DNA of 36,473 nucleotides from positions 1-36,473 of the forward strand of contig JAFIFU010000036.1 of assembly GCA_020831885.1 (NCBI GenBank), given 5' to 3'. The position numbers and the translations under genes were made by a program. The notes below the pieces were generated by a model. That model worked only from the letters and a program-made list of their open reading frames with translations, ran no database searches and was not told where the DNA came from. Source of the DNA: Ectothiorhodospiraceae bacterium. Lineage in GTDB: Bacteria > Pseudomonadota > Gammaproteobacteria > Nitrococcales > Aquisalimonadaceae. Shown piece by piece: positions 7,814 through 15,131 of the stretch (within the stretch, counting starts at the first letter, position 1; the number at the start of each line of letters is the position of its first letter).

Positions 7814-8207
7814 TCACGATGGTTCCCTGGGCTGCGGCAACAAGTACCTCCTTGCCTTCCCGGACAACATGCACCTTGCATTCACAGACAGCCTGCCGTT
7901 GACCGGTTGCAAGCACTGTTGCGTTGGCGACCAGCAGGTCTCCGACAGCCGGTCGGACGTAATTGACCTTGAATTCCGAGGTGACGCAATTGCCGAGCAC
8001 CGTGCCGCCCGCGTACGTCAGGCAATTGTCCGCGAGATAGCTGACCACGCCGCCATGCACGAACCCGTGTTGCTGTTTCACACTCTCCCGGATCGCCAGC
8101 CGGAGTTCAGCGTGGCCGGGTTCAAGGGCCGTAAGCTCGGTCCCCATCAGGTTGCTGAACGGTTGTGCGGCGAGTATGGCCTGTCCGCGTTCCAGCAGTT
8201 CATCCAC
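7803..8207 (-). CDS. PaaI-family hotdog thioesterase
   Basis: This predicted acyl-CoA thioesterase has 134 residues, the normal size for PaaI-type hotdog enzymes. The signature HGFVHGGVVSYLADNCLTYAG carries the HGG turn and the conserved acidic residue on the central hotdog helix. I chose the GTG at 8207 because AAGGAGAT lies exactly seven bases upstream. The frame stays open to a TTG at 8288, and an ATG at 8234 is a less likely alternative with no good ribosome site. The next gene on the same strand is a TetR regulator, and a palindromic operator candidate lies upstream at 8298-8321. It probably trims acyl-CoA or aryl-CoA species; the substrate is unknown. Confidence 0.88.
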   Translation of the reverse strand: MDELLERGQAILAAQPFSNLMGTELTALEPGHAELRLAIRESVKQQHGFVHGGVVSYLADNCLTYAGGTVLGNCVTSEFKVNYVRPAVGDLLVANATVLATGQRQAVCECKVHVVREGKEVLVAAAQGTIVRVE

Positions 8208-8297
8208 GGTGTATCTCCTTGCGTCAGTTGGCATCGGTGGGGCTGGACTAACGTGGGTCCGCGCATCCCGTGGCCGGTTGTTTGTCAATCTGAAATA

Positions 8298-8321
8298 GAG
8301 TATTACTCTAGAGTATAACTC
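8298..8321. promoter_or_regulatory. Near-perfect 24-bp palindrome, candidate TetR operator
   Basis: GAGTATTACTCT followed by AGAGTATAACTC is a palindrome broken only at two symmetric positions per arm. It lies between the divergent thioesterase (minus) and SRPBCC (plus) genes, and the thioesterase is followed by a TetR gene. Control of both transcripts and autoregulation by that TetR are inferred from position. Confidence 0.65.
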
Positions 8322-8359
8322 CAGTCAACTGCCTTGCCATGTCTGAGGAGGTGATCCGG

Positions 8360-8851
8360 GTGGCCGTAGAGAATGTTCATGCGCGTGTACTGGCTGTCGG
8401 GTCTGCCGCAGCGGGCAGGCTCATCGATACCCTGGGCAGTGAGGCCGATGCGTTGTGGCCCCGTGGACGGTGGCCGGCCATGCGGTTCGATCGGCCGTTA
8501 CAGATCGGCGCGAAGGGCGGGCACGGCCCGATCCGATACACGGTTGCCGACTACCAACCCGGCTGTGGGGTTCGATTCGTCTTCGATAGCCCCAGCGGGT
8601 TCCATGGCGAGCACGGTTTTGAGGTGCGGTCACTGGAGGATGGGCGCTGCTCGCTGCGGCACTTCCTGCGGCTCCAACCCAGGGGGGTCGCGCGGTTGAG
8701 CTGGCCGTTGATCTACCGCTGGCTGCATGATGCCTGCGTGGAGGATGCCCTGACCCGGGCGGAGATCTCGCTCGGACTGCGGCCCCGTGCGCGGCCGTGG
8801 TGCCGTTGGGTGCGGGTTTTACGGTGCCTTTACCGCTTAAGGAAGGGTTGA
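8360..8851 (+). CDS. SRPBCC-family protein
   Basis: This protein of about 163 residues has the START/SRPBCC (polyketide-cyclase-like) pattern. It begins with a beta strand then AAAGRLIDTLGSEADALWP, and contains GPIRYTVADYQPGCGVRFVFD and a long C-terminal helix. Such proteins bind hydrophobic ligands in a helix-grip cavity. Start choice: an ATG at 8339 exists, but AGGAGGTGATC at 8346-8356 matches the anti-Shine-Dalgarno sequence fully and sits eight bases before the GTG at 8360, so translation probably begins there. It is divergent from the thioesterase across the palindrome. The last codons run into a bare repeat hairpin. The ligand is unknown. Confidence 0.75.
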   Translation: MAVENVHARVLAVGSAAAGRLIDTLGSEADALWPRGRWPAMRFDRPLQIGAKGGHGPIRYTVADYQPGCGVRFVFDSPSGFHGEHGFEVRSLEDGRCSLRHFLRLQPRGVARLSWPLIYRWLHDACVEDALTRAEISLGLRPRARPWCRWVRVLRCLYRLRKG

Positions 8852-8864
8852 TCGATTCCCTAAG
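8836..8864. repeat. Bare fold-back repeat hairpin over the SRPBCC stop
   Basis: CTTAAGGAA (8836-8844) pairs with TTCCCTAAG (8856-8864) with one mismatch. The sequence between, GGGTTGATCGA, shows this to be two element ends (AGGAAGCACTGATCTATTCC type) reduced to a hairpin. The SRPBCC stop codon at 8849-8851 falls in the loop, and the convergent LysR gene ends 15 bp further on. Confidence 0.6.
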
Positions 8865-8878
8865 GCCTGGAAGTGCCG

Positions 8879-9772
8879 TCAGCGGCTCTCCAGAAAGCGC
8901 CGGCCCAGGGCGTCGGAAAGATGGTCCATCAGTGCCGTGCCCGGGGCGCTGAGCCCGGGACTGGTGCGGTGACAGATGGCGACAGGGACATGCGCGTCGT
9001 CCGGCAGGGTGAGTATGCGTATTCCGGTGGCGTCTTCGGCGGCCGCCTTGAGCAGGGTTCCTACGCCGGCATTGCGACGCACAAGTTCGATGATGATGGG
9101 AACGGATTCCGATTCCGCCACGATGTTGAGATCCCGCTCCGCTTCCGCGGCCGCTTGTTCAATGCGCAAGCGCTGGAAGTAGGTGGGCGGGAACTGAATA
9201 AGCGGGTGATCGAACAGTTCCGCCCAACTGATGGCGTGTCGGCCGGCTAGTGTGGAACGCGAGGCGGTGGCCGCTACGATGGGGTGCCGGTGCAGCAGTC
9301 GCGTCGTTAAGCCTCTAAGTGGCCTCCAGTCCGCAATCACGCCCAGGTCCAGTTCGCCGGTCATCACCTGTTCACGGATGACCTCCGCTCCGGCTTGAAA
9401 TATCCGCAACCGGATGCCCGGGCGTTCTTCCAGGAAGTGAGCGATAGGGCCCGGAAGCAGGTAGCTGGCGACCATGGGTGGGGCGCCAAGACGGACCTCC
9501 CCGCTTTCCGCCGCGTTGATCGACGCCACTTCTCTTCTCGCCGATTCCGTCTGGGCGAGAATCGCTCTGGCGTGTCGGAGGAATGCGTCGCCCTCGGCGG
9601 TCAGCCCTATGTGACGGGCGTCCCTGACCAGCAGGCGCACGCCCAGGTCGCTCTCGAGCTTGCGCAGTGTGCTACTCACCGCGGGTTGGACTGTGCACAG
9701 CTTTTTCGCGGCGGCCGTGAAACTGCCCGTTTCCACGATGGCGATGAAGTAGCGGAGTTGTCGGAGGTTCAT
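8879..9772 (-). CDS. LysR-family transcriptional regulator
   Basis: The protein has 297 residues, the standard LysR length. It has an N-terminal winged helix (MNLRQLRYFIAIVETGSFTAAAKKLCTVQPAVSSTLRKLESDLG, residues 1-44) and a periplasmic-binding-protein-like effector domain from about residue 90. The effector is not evident. It is divergent from the FlK-like thioesterase gene, the usual arrangement for a LysR regulator and its target, so control of the thioesterase-GNAT pair by this protein is a good inference. An AT-rich gap with a small near-palindrome lies between them. Confidence 0.93.
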   Translation of the reverse strand: MNLRQLRYFIAIVETGSFTAAAKKLCTVQPAVSSTLRKLESDLGVRLLVRDARHIGLTAEGDAFLRHARAILAQTESARREVASINAAESGEVRLGAPPMVASYLLPGPIAHFLEERPGIRLRIFQAGAEVIREQVMTGELDLGVIADWRPLRGLTTRLLHRHPIVAATASRSTLAGRHAISWAELFDHPLIQFPPTYFQRLRIEQAAAEAERDLNIVAESESVPIIIELVRRNAGVGTLLKAAAEDATGIRILTLPDDAHVPVAICHRTSPGLSAPGTALMDHLSDALGRRFLESR

Positions 9773-9774
9773 AG

Positions 9775-9790
9775 ATAACTAATTTAGTAT
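9775..9790. promoter_or_regulatory. Candidate LysR binding site
   Basis: ATAACTAATTTAGTAT is a near-palindrome (ACTAA/TTAGT core) in an AT-rich 70-bp stretch just upstream of the lysR-type start codon. It fits the T-N11-A pattern of LysR boxes. The position suggests autorepression plus activation of the divergent thioesterase gene; this is inference from layout. Confidence 0.45.
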
Positions 9791-9884
9791 GAAATAAGGA
9801 AAACAATACTATTTAACATATATATTCACGGTTGATAGCCTCATGTGCAAGACGTCGCAGACGCAAGGGCGGAGGAAATCAGAC

Positions 9885-10313
9885 GTGGAACGTCTTCTCG
9901 TAAGTCATACGCTGGTGGGCTTGTCGCACTCCACCACAATCACGGTTGACCGGACCGTGATCGTCTCAGCGGTGTTTCCAGGGGATTCCGTCTTCTCCGG
10001 CCTTCCTCCCGTATTCGCCACGGCTTTCATGGTTGGACTGATGGAACGGACCTGCGCGGAGGCTCTCATACCGCATCTCGCTCCGGGGCAGGCGACCGTT
10101 GGTACGGATGTGAACGTCAGCCATTGTTCGGCAACGCCTGTGGGGGTCCAGGTGACCGCTTATGCCGAACTTGCGGATGTGGATGGTCGCGTACTGACGT
10201 TTCGCGTCCGTGCGGATGATGCGGCGGGGCTCATCGGGCAGGGAACGCACCAACGGATGCTGATCGACAAGAAGCGGTTCCTTGCTCGTGCGCTTGACAG
10301 AGTCCACAGCTAA
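9885..10313 (+). CDS. Fluoroacetyl-CoA thioesterase-like (FlK-type) hotdog thioesterase
   Basis: This 142-residue protein closely resembles, from memory, Streptomyces cattleya FlK along its length. It shares FMVGLME, the glycine of VGTDV, an ATP turn, and GTHQR near the C-terminus. FlK's catalytic Thr42, Glu50 and His76 correspond to Thr46, Glu54 and His80 here, all kept. FlK's lid residue Phe36 corresponds to Leu40. I chose the GTG at 9885 because GGAGGA lies eight bases upstream and the resulting length fits FlK; an ATG at 9843 in the same frame has no clear ribosome site. The TAA stop runs into a repeat-end sequence and a GNAT gene follows 12 bp on. Fluoroacetyl-CoA as substrate is only one option; other short acyl-CoAs are likely. 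Confidence 0.82.
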   Translation: MERLLVSHTLVGLSHSTTITVDRTVIVSAVFPGDSVFSGLPPVFATAFMVGLMERTCAEALIPHLAPGQATVGTDVNVSHCSATPVGVQVTAYAELADVDGRVLTFRVRADDAAGLIGQGTHQRMLIDKKRFLARALDRVHS

Positions 10314-10325
10314 GGAAGCACTGCA
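10312..10325 (+). repeat. Fold-back repeat end acting as ribosome binding region
   Basis: AAGGAAGCACTGCA, directly after the thioesterase stop and directly before the GNAT start, matches the first 12 bases of the element terminus (AAGGAAGCACTG). AAGGAAG lies seven bases before the ATG and would serve as the Shine-Dalgarno site. The match is short, so chance is possible. Confidence 0.45.
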
Positions 10326-10835
10326 ATGATCCGCTCTGATTCCGTCCGGAAAACGCCTTTCGTACTCCGTCCCCCGGTCCCTGGGGATATCGGCTGGGTC
10401 ATCTACCGGCACGGGGCGCTGTACCATCAGGAGTATCAGTGGGACGACCGGTTTGAACTCCTGGTGGCCGATATTGCCGTGCAATTCCTCCGGTCCTCGG
10501 ATCCACAGTGTGAACGGTGCTGGATCGCTGAAATGGACGGAGAGAACGTGGGTTGTGTGTTCTTGATGAAAGCGTCCGCGGACGTCGCGAAATTGAGATT
10601 GCTTCTGGTGGAGCCTACCGCCAGAGGGCTTGGCATCGGGAAATGCCTGGTACAGGAGTGCATCACGTTCGCGCGGCTCAAGCATTACCAGAAGCTCGTG
10701 CTCTGGACCAACGACGTCCTGGTCGCTGCCCGAAGAATCTATGCCGATGCGGGGTTCGTGCGCCTGGACCGGCATGTGCACCAGAGCTTTGGCCAGGAAC
10801 TGGTGGGGGAACACTGGGAACTCACGCTGGCCTAG
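10326..10835 (+). CDS. GNAT-family N-acetyltransferase
   Basis: This is a 169-residue acetyl-CoA-dependent acyltransferase. LRPPVPGDIGWVIYRHGALYHQEYQWD resembles the acetyltransferase half of MarR-GNAT fusion proteins. The acetyl-CoA loop lies in LLLVEPTARGLGIGKCLVQECI (about residues 97-118), followed by LWTNDVLVAARRIYADAGF, the usual strand-helix pair. The MarR half is absent. It sits 12 bp behind the FlK-like thioesterase gene, probably in the same transcript. The acceptor is unknown. Confidence 0.9.
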   Translation: MIRSDSVRKTPFVLRPPVPGDIGWVIYRHGALYHQEYQWDDRFELLVADIAVQFLRSSDPQCERCWIAEMDGENVGCVFLMKASADVAKLRLLLVEPTARGLGIGKCLVQECITFARLKHYQKLVLWTNDVLVAARRIYADAGFVRLDRHVHQSFGQELVGEHWELTLA

Positions 10836-11422
10836 TGCGGCGTCTCAACAGCTTGTCCCGGAGCAACCAGCACGCCCCGCCAAGCGGCATGGAGCGGAAC
10901 TGCCGTAGTGGGTCTGGCGCGCTGCCGGGGCCGAAGCCCAGAAACCGGATTTTCCTGAATCGAGCCCCAATCCATGTGCCATCAGTGCAGACAGACACTG
11001 GGGTGGCACGATCACAAGTCGCGCTTGCGCGCCCGGCCTTCGACCGACTACTCCTGGTTGAATATCATGTAACTGATTGTAAAAACGTTTGTTATTATCG
11101 GGTTCGATGACCCGGTGTCCGGTAAGGTGTCTTGCTGTTTGACGTGTTAACTCAAAAGTAACTATATTGGATCCCGGGTTCTTACAAAGGCCTCTCGCGC
11201 CATGGCCCGGATCACAGCGTTCGTACGCAACTCATCGCATCTGCCCTGGTTATGTAGCCTGCTACACCGCCCTCCTCCCGCCATGGGAATAGATCAGTGC
11301 TTCCCTTGCCACAGCGGCCACGGAAACCACTGAGACATGGCTTTACCTCAACGCGCTGAAAAGCGATTTACCGGAACGGCGTACGGATCCCCGTAATCGA
11401 CTGGCAACCTCTGGAGTTTCTG
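10836..11422. other. Gene-free gap, 587 bp, with a repeat fragment
   Basis: I see no credible gene here. A long plus-strand frame across 10553-11110 overlaps the GNAT gene and lacks protein-like features. The middle (about 11070-11175) is AT-rich and may carry the promoter of the downstream acyl-CoA dehydrogenase. A single end of repeat B lies at 11278-11306. TGCTGTTTGAC (around 11131) also occurs near 1583, in the repeat-rich gap there. Confidence 0.5.
11278..11306. repeat. Single end of fold-back repeat B
   Basis: CGCCATGGGAATAGATCAGT followed by GCTTCCCTT matches the right end of element B almost exactly. No paired end is seen upstream, so it is an isolated terminus about 120 bp before an acyl-CoA dehydrogenase gene. 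Confidence 0.7.
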
Positions 11423-12562
11423 ATGATCTTCGATCTTACTGATGAGCAACGTGAAGCCGTAACCCAGTTCCGACGGTTTGCCGAGGATCGTGTCCGGCCT
11501 GTGACCGAGCCTTTGGCTGCGACCAGCATTGAGAAAGATGTCGCACTCTCCTTGATGAGAGAGGTTCTCCCATTCGGCATTGGTAGTGGCTGGATCCCTG
11601 AGGAGCATGGTGGCCTGGAAATGGGATACCTCACAAGCGGGTTGCTCTACGAGGAATTAAATCGTGTTTCTGCGGAGTTTGCGGGTATCGCCTTCATCAA
11701 CGAGGGCGCTGCATTGATGTTGTCCCGACTCGCGACCCCTGAGGTTCGGGATCGATACCTGCGACGCATGCTGGGTGGCGAGTTAATCGGTGCGACCGCG
11801 GTAACCGAGCCATCCGGAGGCTCCGACGTCAAGTCCATCCGCACCCGCGCGAAGCGCGTTGGGGATCATTACGTGCTGTCCGGTCGCAAGATCTGGATAT
11901 CCAACGGACATAACTGCGATTTCCTTGTTGTGCTTGCCCAGACCGAGTCGGGTCAGGGTCTTTTTGTTGTCGACCGTGACGAGCATGGCTTCGAGAGCCG
12001 GAAGCTTGACATGCTGGGTTTTCGAAGCTGGGGTCTGGCTGAAATCGTGCTGGACGAGGTCCAGGTTCCGGTCGCCAATCTGCTGGGATCAGAAGGACAC
12101 GGCCTGGTGGAAACCCTGAAGCTTTTCCAGCACGCCAGATCCTTTGTCGCAATCGGGGCGATCGGTATAGCCGCCGCCGCTTTGGATTGCGCCATATCCT
12201 ATGCGAAGACACGGACACAGTTCGGTAAGACCATTGCCGAGCACCAGTTGATTCAAGCGCACATCGCCGAGATGGCAACAGACCTTGATGCGGCGCGGTT
12301 GTTGGCCTATCGAAGCCTGGCCATGGCTGACCGCGGGGAGCGGTATGAGAAAGAGGGCGCGATGGCTAAATTTTTTGCAAGCGAAGCGGCTGTGCGCATT
12401 GCCTCGGCGGCGGTTCAGGTTCACGGAGGTTACGGCCTTTCGGCTGAGCTACCGGTCGAAAGGCATTTCCGGAACGCACGGATGATGACAATTCCGGAAG
12501 GGACGTCCGAGGTTCAGAAACTCATCATCGGCAGAAGTATCCTTGGCGTCAGCGCATTTTAG
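11423..12562 (+). CDS. Acyl-CoA dehydrogenase
   Basis: This 379-residue enzyme has all standard family marks: GATAVTEPSGGSDVKSIRTRA (FAD/substrate loop), WISNGHNCDFLVVLAQT, TRTQFGKTIAEHQLIQAHIAEMATD and the C-terminal IPEGTSEVQKLIIGR with catalytic Glu359. It should oxidise an acyl-CoA to the 2-enoyl-CoA, passing electrons to electron-transfer flavoprotein. Unlike the homologue at 5904-7097 it keeps the catalytic glutamate. TGGAG precedes the ATG. No partner genes follow, and its TAG stop is formed at the junction with the large repeat element A1. Chain-length preference cannot be read from sequence. Confidence 0.93.
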   Translation: MIFDLTDEQREAVTQFRRFAEDRVRPVTEPLAATSIEKDVALSLMREVLPFGIGSGWIPEEHGGLEMGYLTSGLLYEELNRVSAEFAGIAFINEGAALMLSRLATPEVRDRYLRRMLGGELIGATAVTEPSGGSDVKSIRTRAKRVGDHYVLSGRKIWISNGHNCDFLVVLAQTESGQGLFVVDRDEHGFESRKLDMLGFRSWGLAEIVLDEVQVPVANLLGSEGHGLVETLKLFQHARSFVAIGAIGIAAAALDCAISYAKTRTQFGKTIAEHQLIQAHIAEMATDLDAARLLAYRSLAMADRGERYEKEGAMAKFFASEAAVRIASAAVQVHGGYGLSAELPVERHFRNARMMTIPEGTSEVQKLIIGRSILGVSAF

Positions 12563-12886
12563 GGAAGCACTGAAGTATTCCCGCTGTCGCGCTCGTGTCC
12601 GGTTTTCGTTCGTGGCCAGGAGCAAGGTGCCGCAGGTAGTGGTTCTACCTGTGGTGGCTTGCGACACCGCCACGGGCGAAAACCGGCCGAGCCCCAAGGG
12701 GTTACGGTCAGCTATTTCGCGCTGGGTTGTTGCGGCTCTTGCCAAGGGCTCGCCATTGCCTGCGAGCCGCGCCTTGCCCCCGAACACGCTGCAAAGCCAG
12801 AGCACCATGGGAATAGATCAGCGCTTCCCTAGCACCGCGAAATAGCTGACCGTAACGCGACGGCGTGAACACTTCAGTGCTTCCCT
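12561..12886. repeat. Fold-back repeat, form A, with half of form B nested inside (A1)
   Basis: This 326-bp element has 31-bp terminal inverted repeats with three mismatches (AGGGAAGCACTGAAGTATTC at the left). Inside are two arms. One is bounded by CCGGTTTTCG and its complement. The other is bounded by TTACGGTCAGCTATTTCGCG (12702-12721) and its exact complement (12836-12855). The second arm's loop (about 12722-12830) contains the right half of element B, ending GGGAATAGATCAGCGCTTCC. The copy at 25060-25329 is the same element in the opposite orientation without that half. The left end supplies AG of the upstream TAG stop. No protein-coding content is evident. Confidence 0.85.
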
Positions 12887-13081
12887 GGTTCCTCTGGGTG
12901 GTTTCCGGTGGTGTTCCTCACGCTGAAGCGAATACGGCCCGACACAGCCCGCGGCGCGAAGGCAGGCCGGGCGGTTTTCATCGGATAGGACGGGTGGGAT
13001 CGGATCGGCCGACGGGATTGGCGAATGAGCTACAGTCAGTGAAGGGCTGGGAATAGGCTCAGCAGTCTGGGGAGAACGGGC

Positions 13082-15103
13082 ATGCGCCTTACCGGCAGTT
13101 TTCCGTACCGCGTTCGTGTGACGGAGCATCTCTGGATTCCTTTGCCGGATGGTACGCGCCTTGCGGCGCGCGCCTGGATCCCCGAGCAGGCCGCCCGCGA
13201 TCCCCTTCCCGCCATCGTTGAATACATTCCCTACCGCAAGCGGGATTTCACCCGTTTGCGGGATGACGTGATGCACGCCTGGTTTGCCGGGCATGGCTAT
13301 GTATGCCTGCGGGTTGACCTGCGCGGCAGTGGAGAATCGGAGGGGTTGTTGACCGACGAATACCTGCCCCGGGAACTGGAGGATGGCGAAGCAATGCTGA
13401 ACTGGGTTGCGGCGCAGCCCTGGTGCAACGGGCGTGTGGGCATGATCGGAATTTCCTGGGGCGGATTCAACGGGCTTCAGCTGGCGGCGAGGCAGCCGGC
13501 CCCGCTGAAAGCGATCATCACCGCATGCTCCACCGATGACCGCTATACCGATGACGTGCACTACATGGGCGGCTGTTTGCTGGCGGATAATCTGTCCTGG
13601 GCTTCCACCATGTACAGCCACACCGCGTTACCGCCTGATCCGGATCTGGTGAGGGACGGATGGCGTGAATCCTGGCATCGACGGATGGAAGGGAGCGGTT
13701 TCTGGCTGGAGCCCTGGCTCGAGCACCAGTTCCGAGACGCGTATTGGCGGCATGGTTCGGTGAACGAGCATTATGACCAGGTGTGGGTTCCGGTGATGGC
13801 GGTATCCGGTTGGGCCGATGGCTATTCGAACGCCGTGTTCCGACTGCTGGAGCACCTGCGGGTACCACGCATGGGGCTTATTGGTCCCTGGGGACACAAG
13901 TACCCCCATCAGGGGCAGCCCGGCCCGGCCATCGACTTTCTCTCCGAAGCGCTGCGCTGGTGGGACCGTTGGCTCAAGGGTGTGGAAAGCGGTGTGGAGG
14001 CGGAGCCCATGCTCCGCGTGTGGATGCAGGAGAGTGTGCCGCCCACGACGGACCTGAAGTCCCGGCCCGGTCGGTGGGTGGGGGAGATGTGTTGGCCGTC
14101 GCCGCAGATCGAGCGTACGGTTTACCCGTTCCGACTGGGACGGGTGGGCGTTCCGGGCAGCGTGGCGGGGAGGAGCAAGCTGCGGGTCCAGTCCCCGTTG
14201 TCCGTGGGGCTTTTCGCGGGCCGCTGGTGTTCGTTCACGGCCACCCCGGATCTGCCCCACGACCAGCGTGAGGAGGATGGCGGGGCGCTCACCTTCGACA
14301 GCGCATCCCTCAAGGAGCCCCTGGAAATCCTGGGCGCGCCGGTGGTCACCCTTCGCATCGCAAGTGATCGGCCCGTGGCGATGGTGGCGGTGCGGCTGTC
14401 CGATGTGGCGGAAAACGAGGAAGCCACGCGGGTCACCTATGGACTGCTGAACCTCACGCATCGGGACAGTCATGATCACCCGGAGCCGCTGGAGCCGGGC
14501 AGCTTCTATGAGGTGCGCGTGCAACTCAACGACGTGGCCCAGCGCTTTCCTGTCGGCCATCGCCTGCGGGTCTCCATCTCCACCTCGTACTGGCCTGTGG
14601 CCTGGCCGGCCCCGGAGTCGCCGCGGCTGACCGTGGATACCGCTGCCAGTACGTTGGAACTGCCGGTCCGGCGGGCCCGGGAGGCCGACGACCCCGTATG
14701 GGAATCGTCCCCCCCGCAGGGGGCGCCGGAATCGGAAACGACCCGGATCGACCCGCGCGATTACGGCTGGACGGTGACCCGCGATCTGGCAGCGGATCGA
14801 TCCGTGCTGGAAGTGAAGAAGGACGAGGGCGCCTTCCGCATCGATGGCATCGGCTTGACCATGCGCATCCGCACCACGGAGTGGTACAGCCATGTGGCCA
14901 ATGATTACGGCTCGGTCCGCGGTGAAACGGAAAGCCTGCGCGGTCTTTCACGGGGTGAGTGGTCCATCGTCGTCAGGACACGTACCGTGCTGACGTCCGA
15001 TGCCGGGTATTTCCACCTGCGGGCGGAAATGGACGGCTACGAAGGTGACCAGCGGGTGCATTCCCACAATATCGCGCGGTCGATTCCCCGGCATCTGATC
15101 TAG
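13082..15103 (+). CDS. CocE/NonD-family serine hydrolase (copy 1)
   Basis: This large hydrolase has 673 residues. The N-terminal alpha/beta-hydrolase domain has Ser125 in GISWGG, Asp246 in GWADGY and His272 in GPWGH, the triad layout of cocaine esterase and alpha-amino-acid ester hydrolases. The C-terminal half is the jelly-roll X-Pro dipeptidyl-peptidase-like domain (LEILGAPVVTLRIASD...). There is no signal peptide. GGGGAGAACGGG precedes the ATG. It is roughly half identical by eye to the protein at 16168-18201, with the triad at the same residue numbers. An ATP-grasp gene follows 28 bp downstream, very likely co-transcribed. Family substrates include acyl amides, esters and acyl-beta-lactams; this one is unknown. 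Confidence 0.92.
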   Translation: MRLTGSFPYRVRVTEHLWIPLPDGTRLAARAWIPEQAARDPLPAIVEYIPYRKRDFTRLRDDVMHAWFAGHGYVCLRVDLRGSGESEGLLTDEYLPRELEDGEAMLNWVAAQPWCNGRVGMIGISWGGFNGLQLAARQPAPLKAIITACSTDDRYTDDVHYMGGCLLADNLSWASTMYSHTALPPDPDLVRDGWRESWHRRMEGSGFWLEPWLEHQFRDAYWRHGSVNEHYDQVWVPVMAVSGWADGYSNAVFRLLEHLRVPRMGLIGPWGHKYPHQGQPGPAIDFLSEALRWWDRWLKGVESGVEAEPMLRVWMQESVPPTTDLKSRPGRWVGEMCWPSPQIERTVYPFRLGRVGVPGSVAGRSKLRVQSPLSVGLFAGRWCSFTATPDLPHDQREEDGGALTFDSASLKEPLEILGAPVVTLRIASDRPVAMVAVRLSDVAENEEATRVTYGLLNLTHRDSHDHPEPLEPGSFYEVRVQLNDVAQRFPVGHRLRVSISTSYWPVAWPAPESPRLTVDTAASTLELPVRRAREADDPVWESSPPQGAPESETTRIDPRDYGWTVTRDLAADRSVLEVKKDEGAFRIDGIGLTMRIRTTEWYSHVANDYGSVRGETESLRGLSRGEWSIVVRTRTVLTSDAGYFHLRAEMDGYEGDQRVHSHNIARSIPRHLI

Positions 15104-15131
15104 GTGTGGAGGGGAGGGGAGTTTTCTACCC

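Noticed and set aside
10553-11110. Long plus-strand open frame of 185 codons overlapping the GNAT gene
   Set aside because: It runs in another frame across a real gene, has no ribosome site or family resemblance, and its composition follows the shadow of the GC-rich GNAT frame.
13628-14893. 421-codon minus-strand frame within the CocE copy 1 gene
   Set aside because: Antisense shadow typical of high-GC coding sequence; no start signal and no domain.
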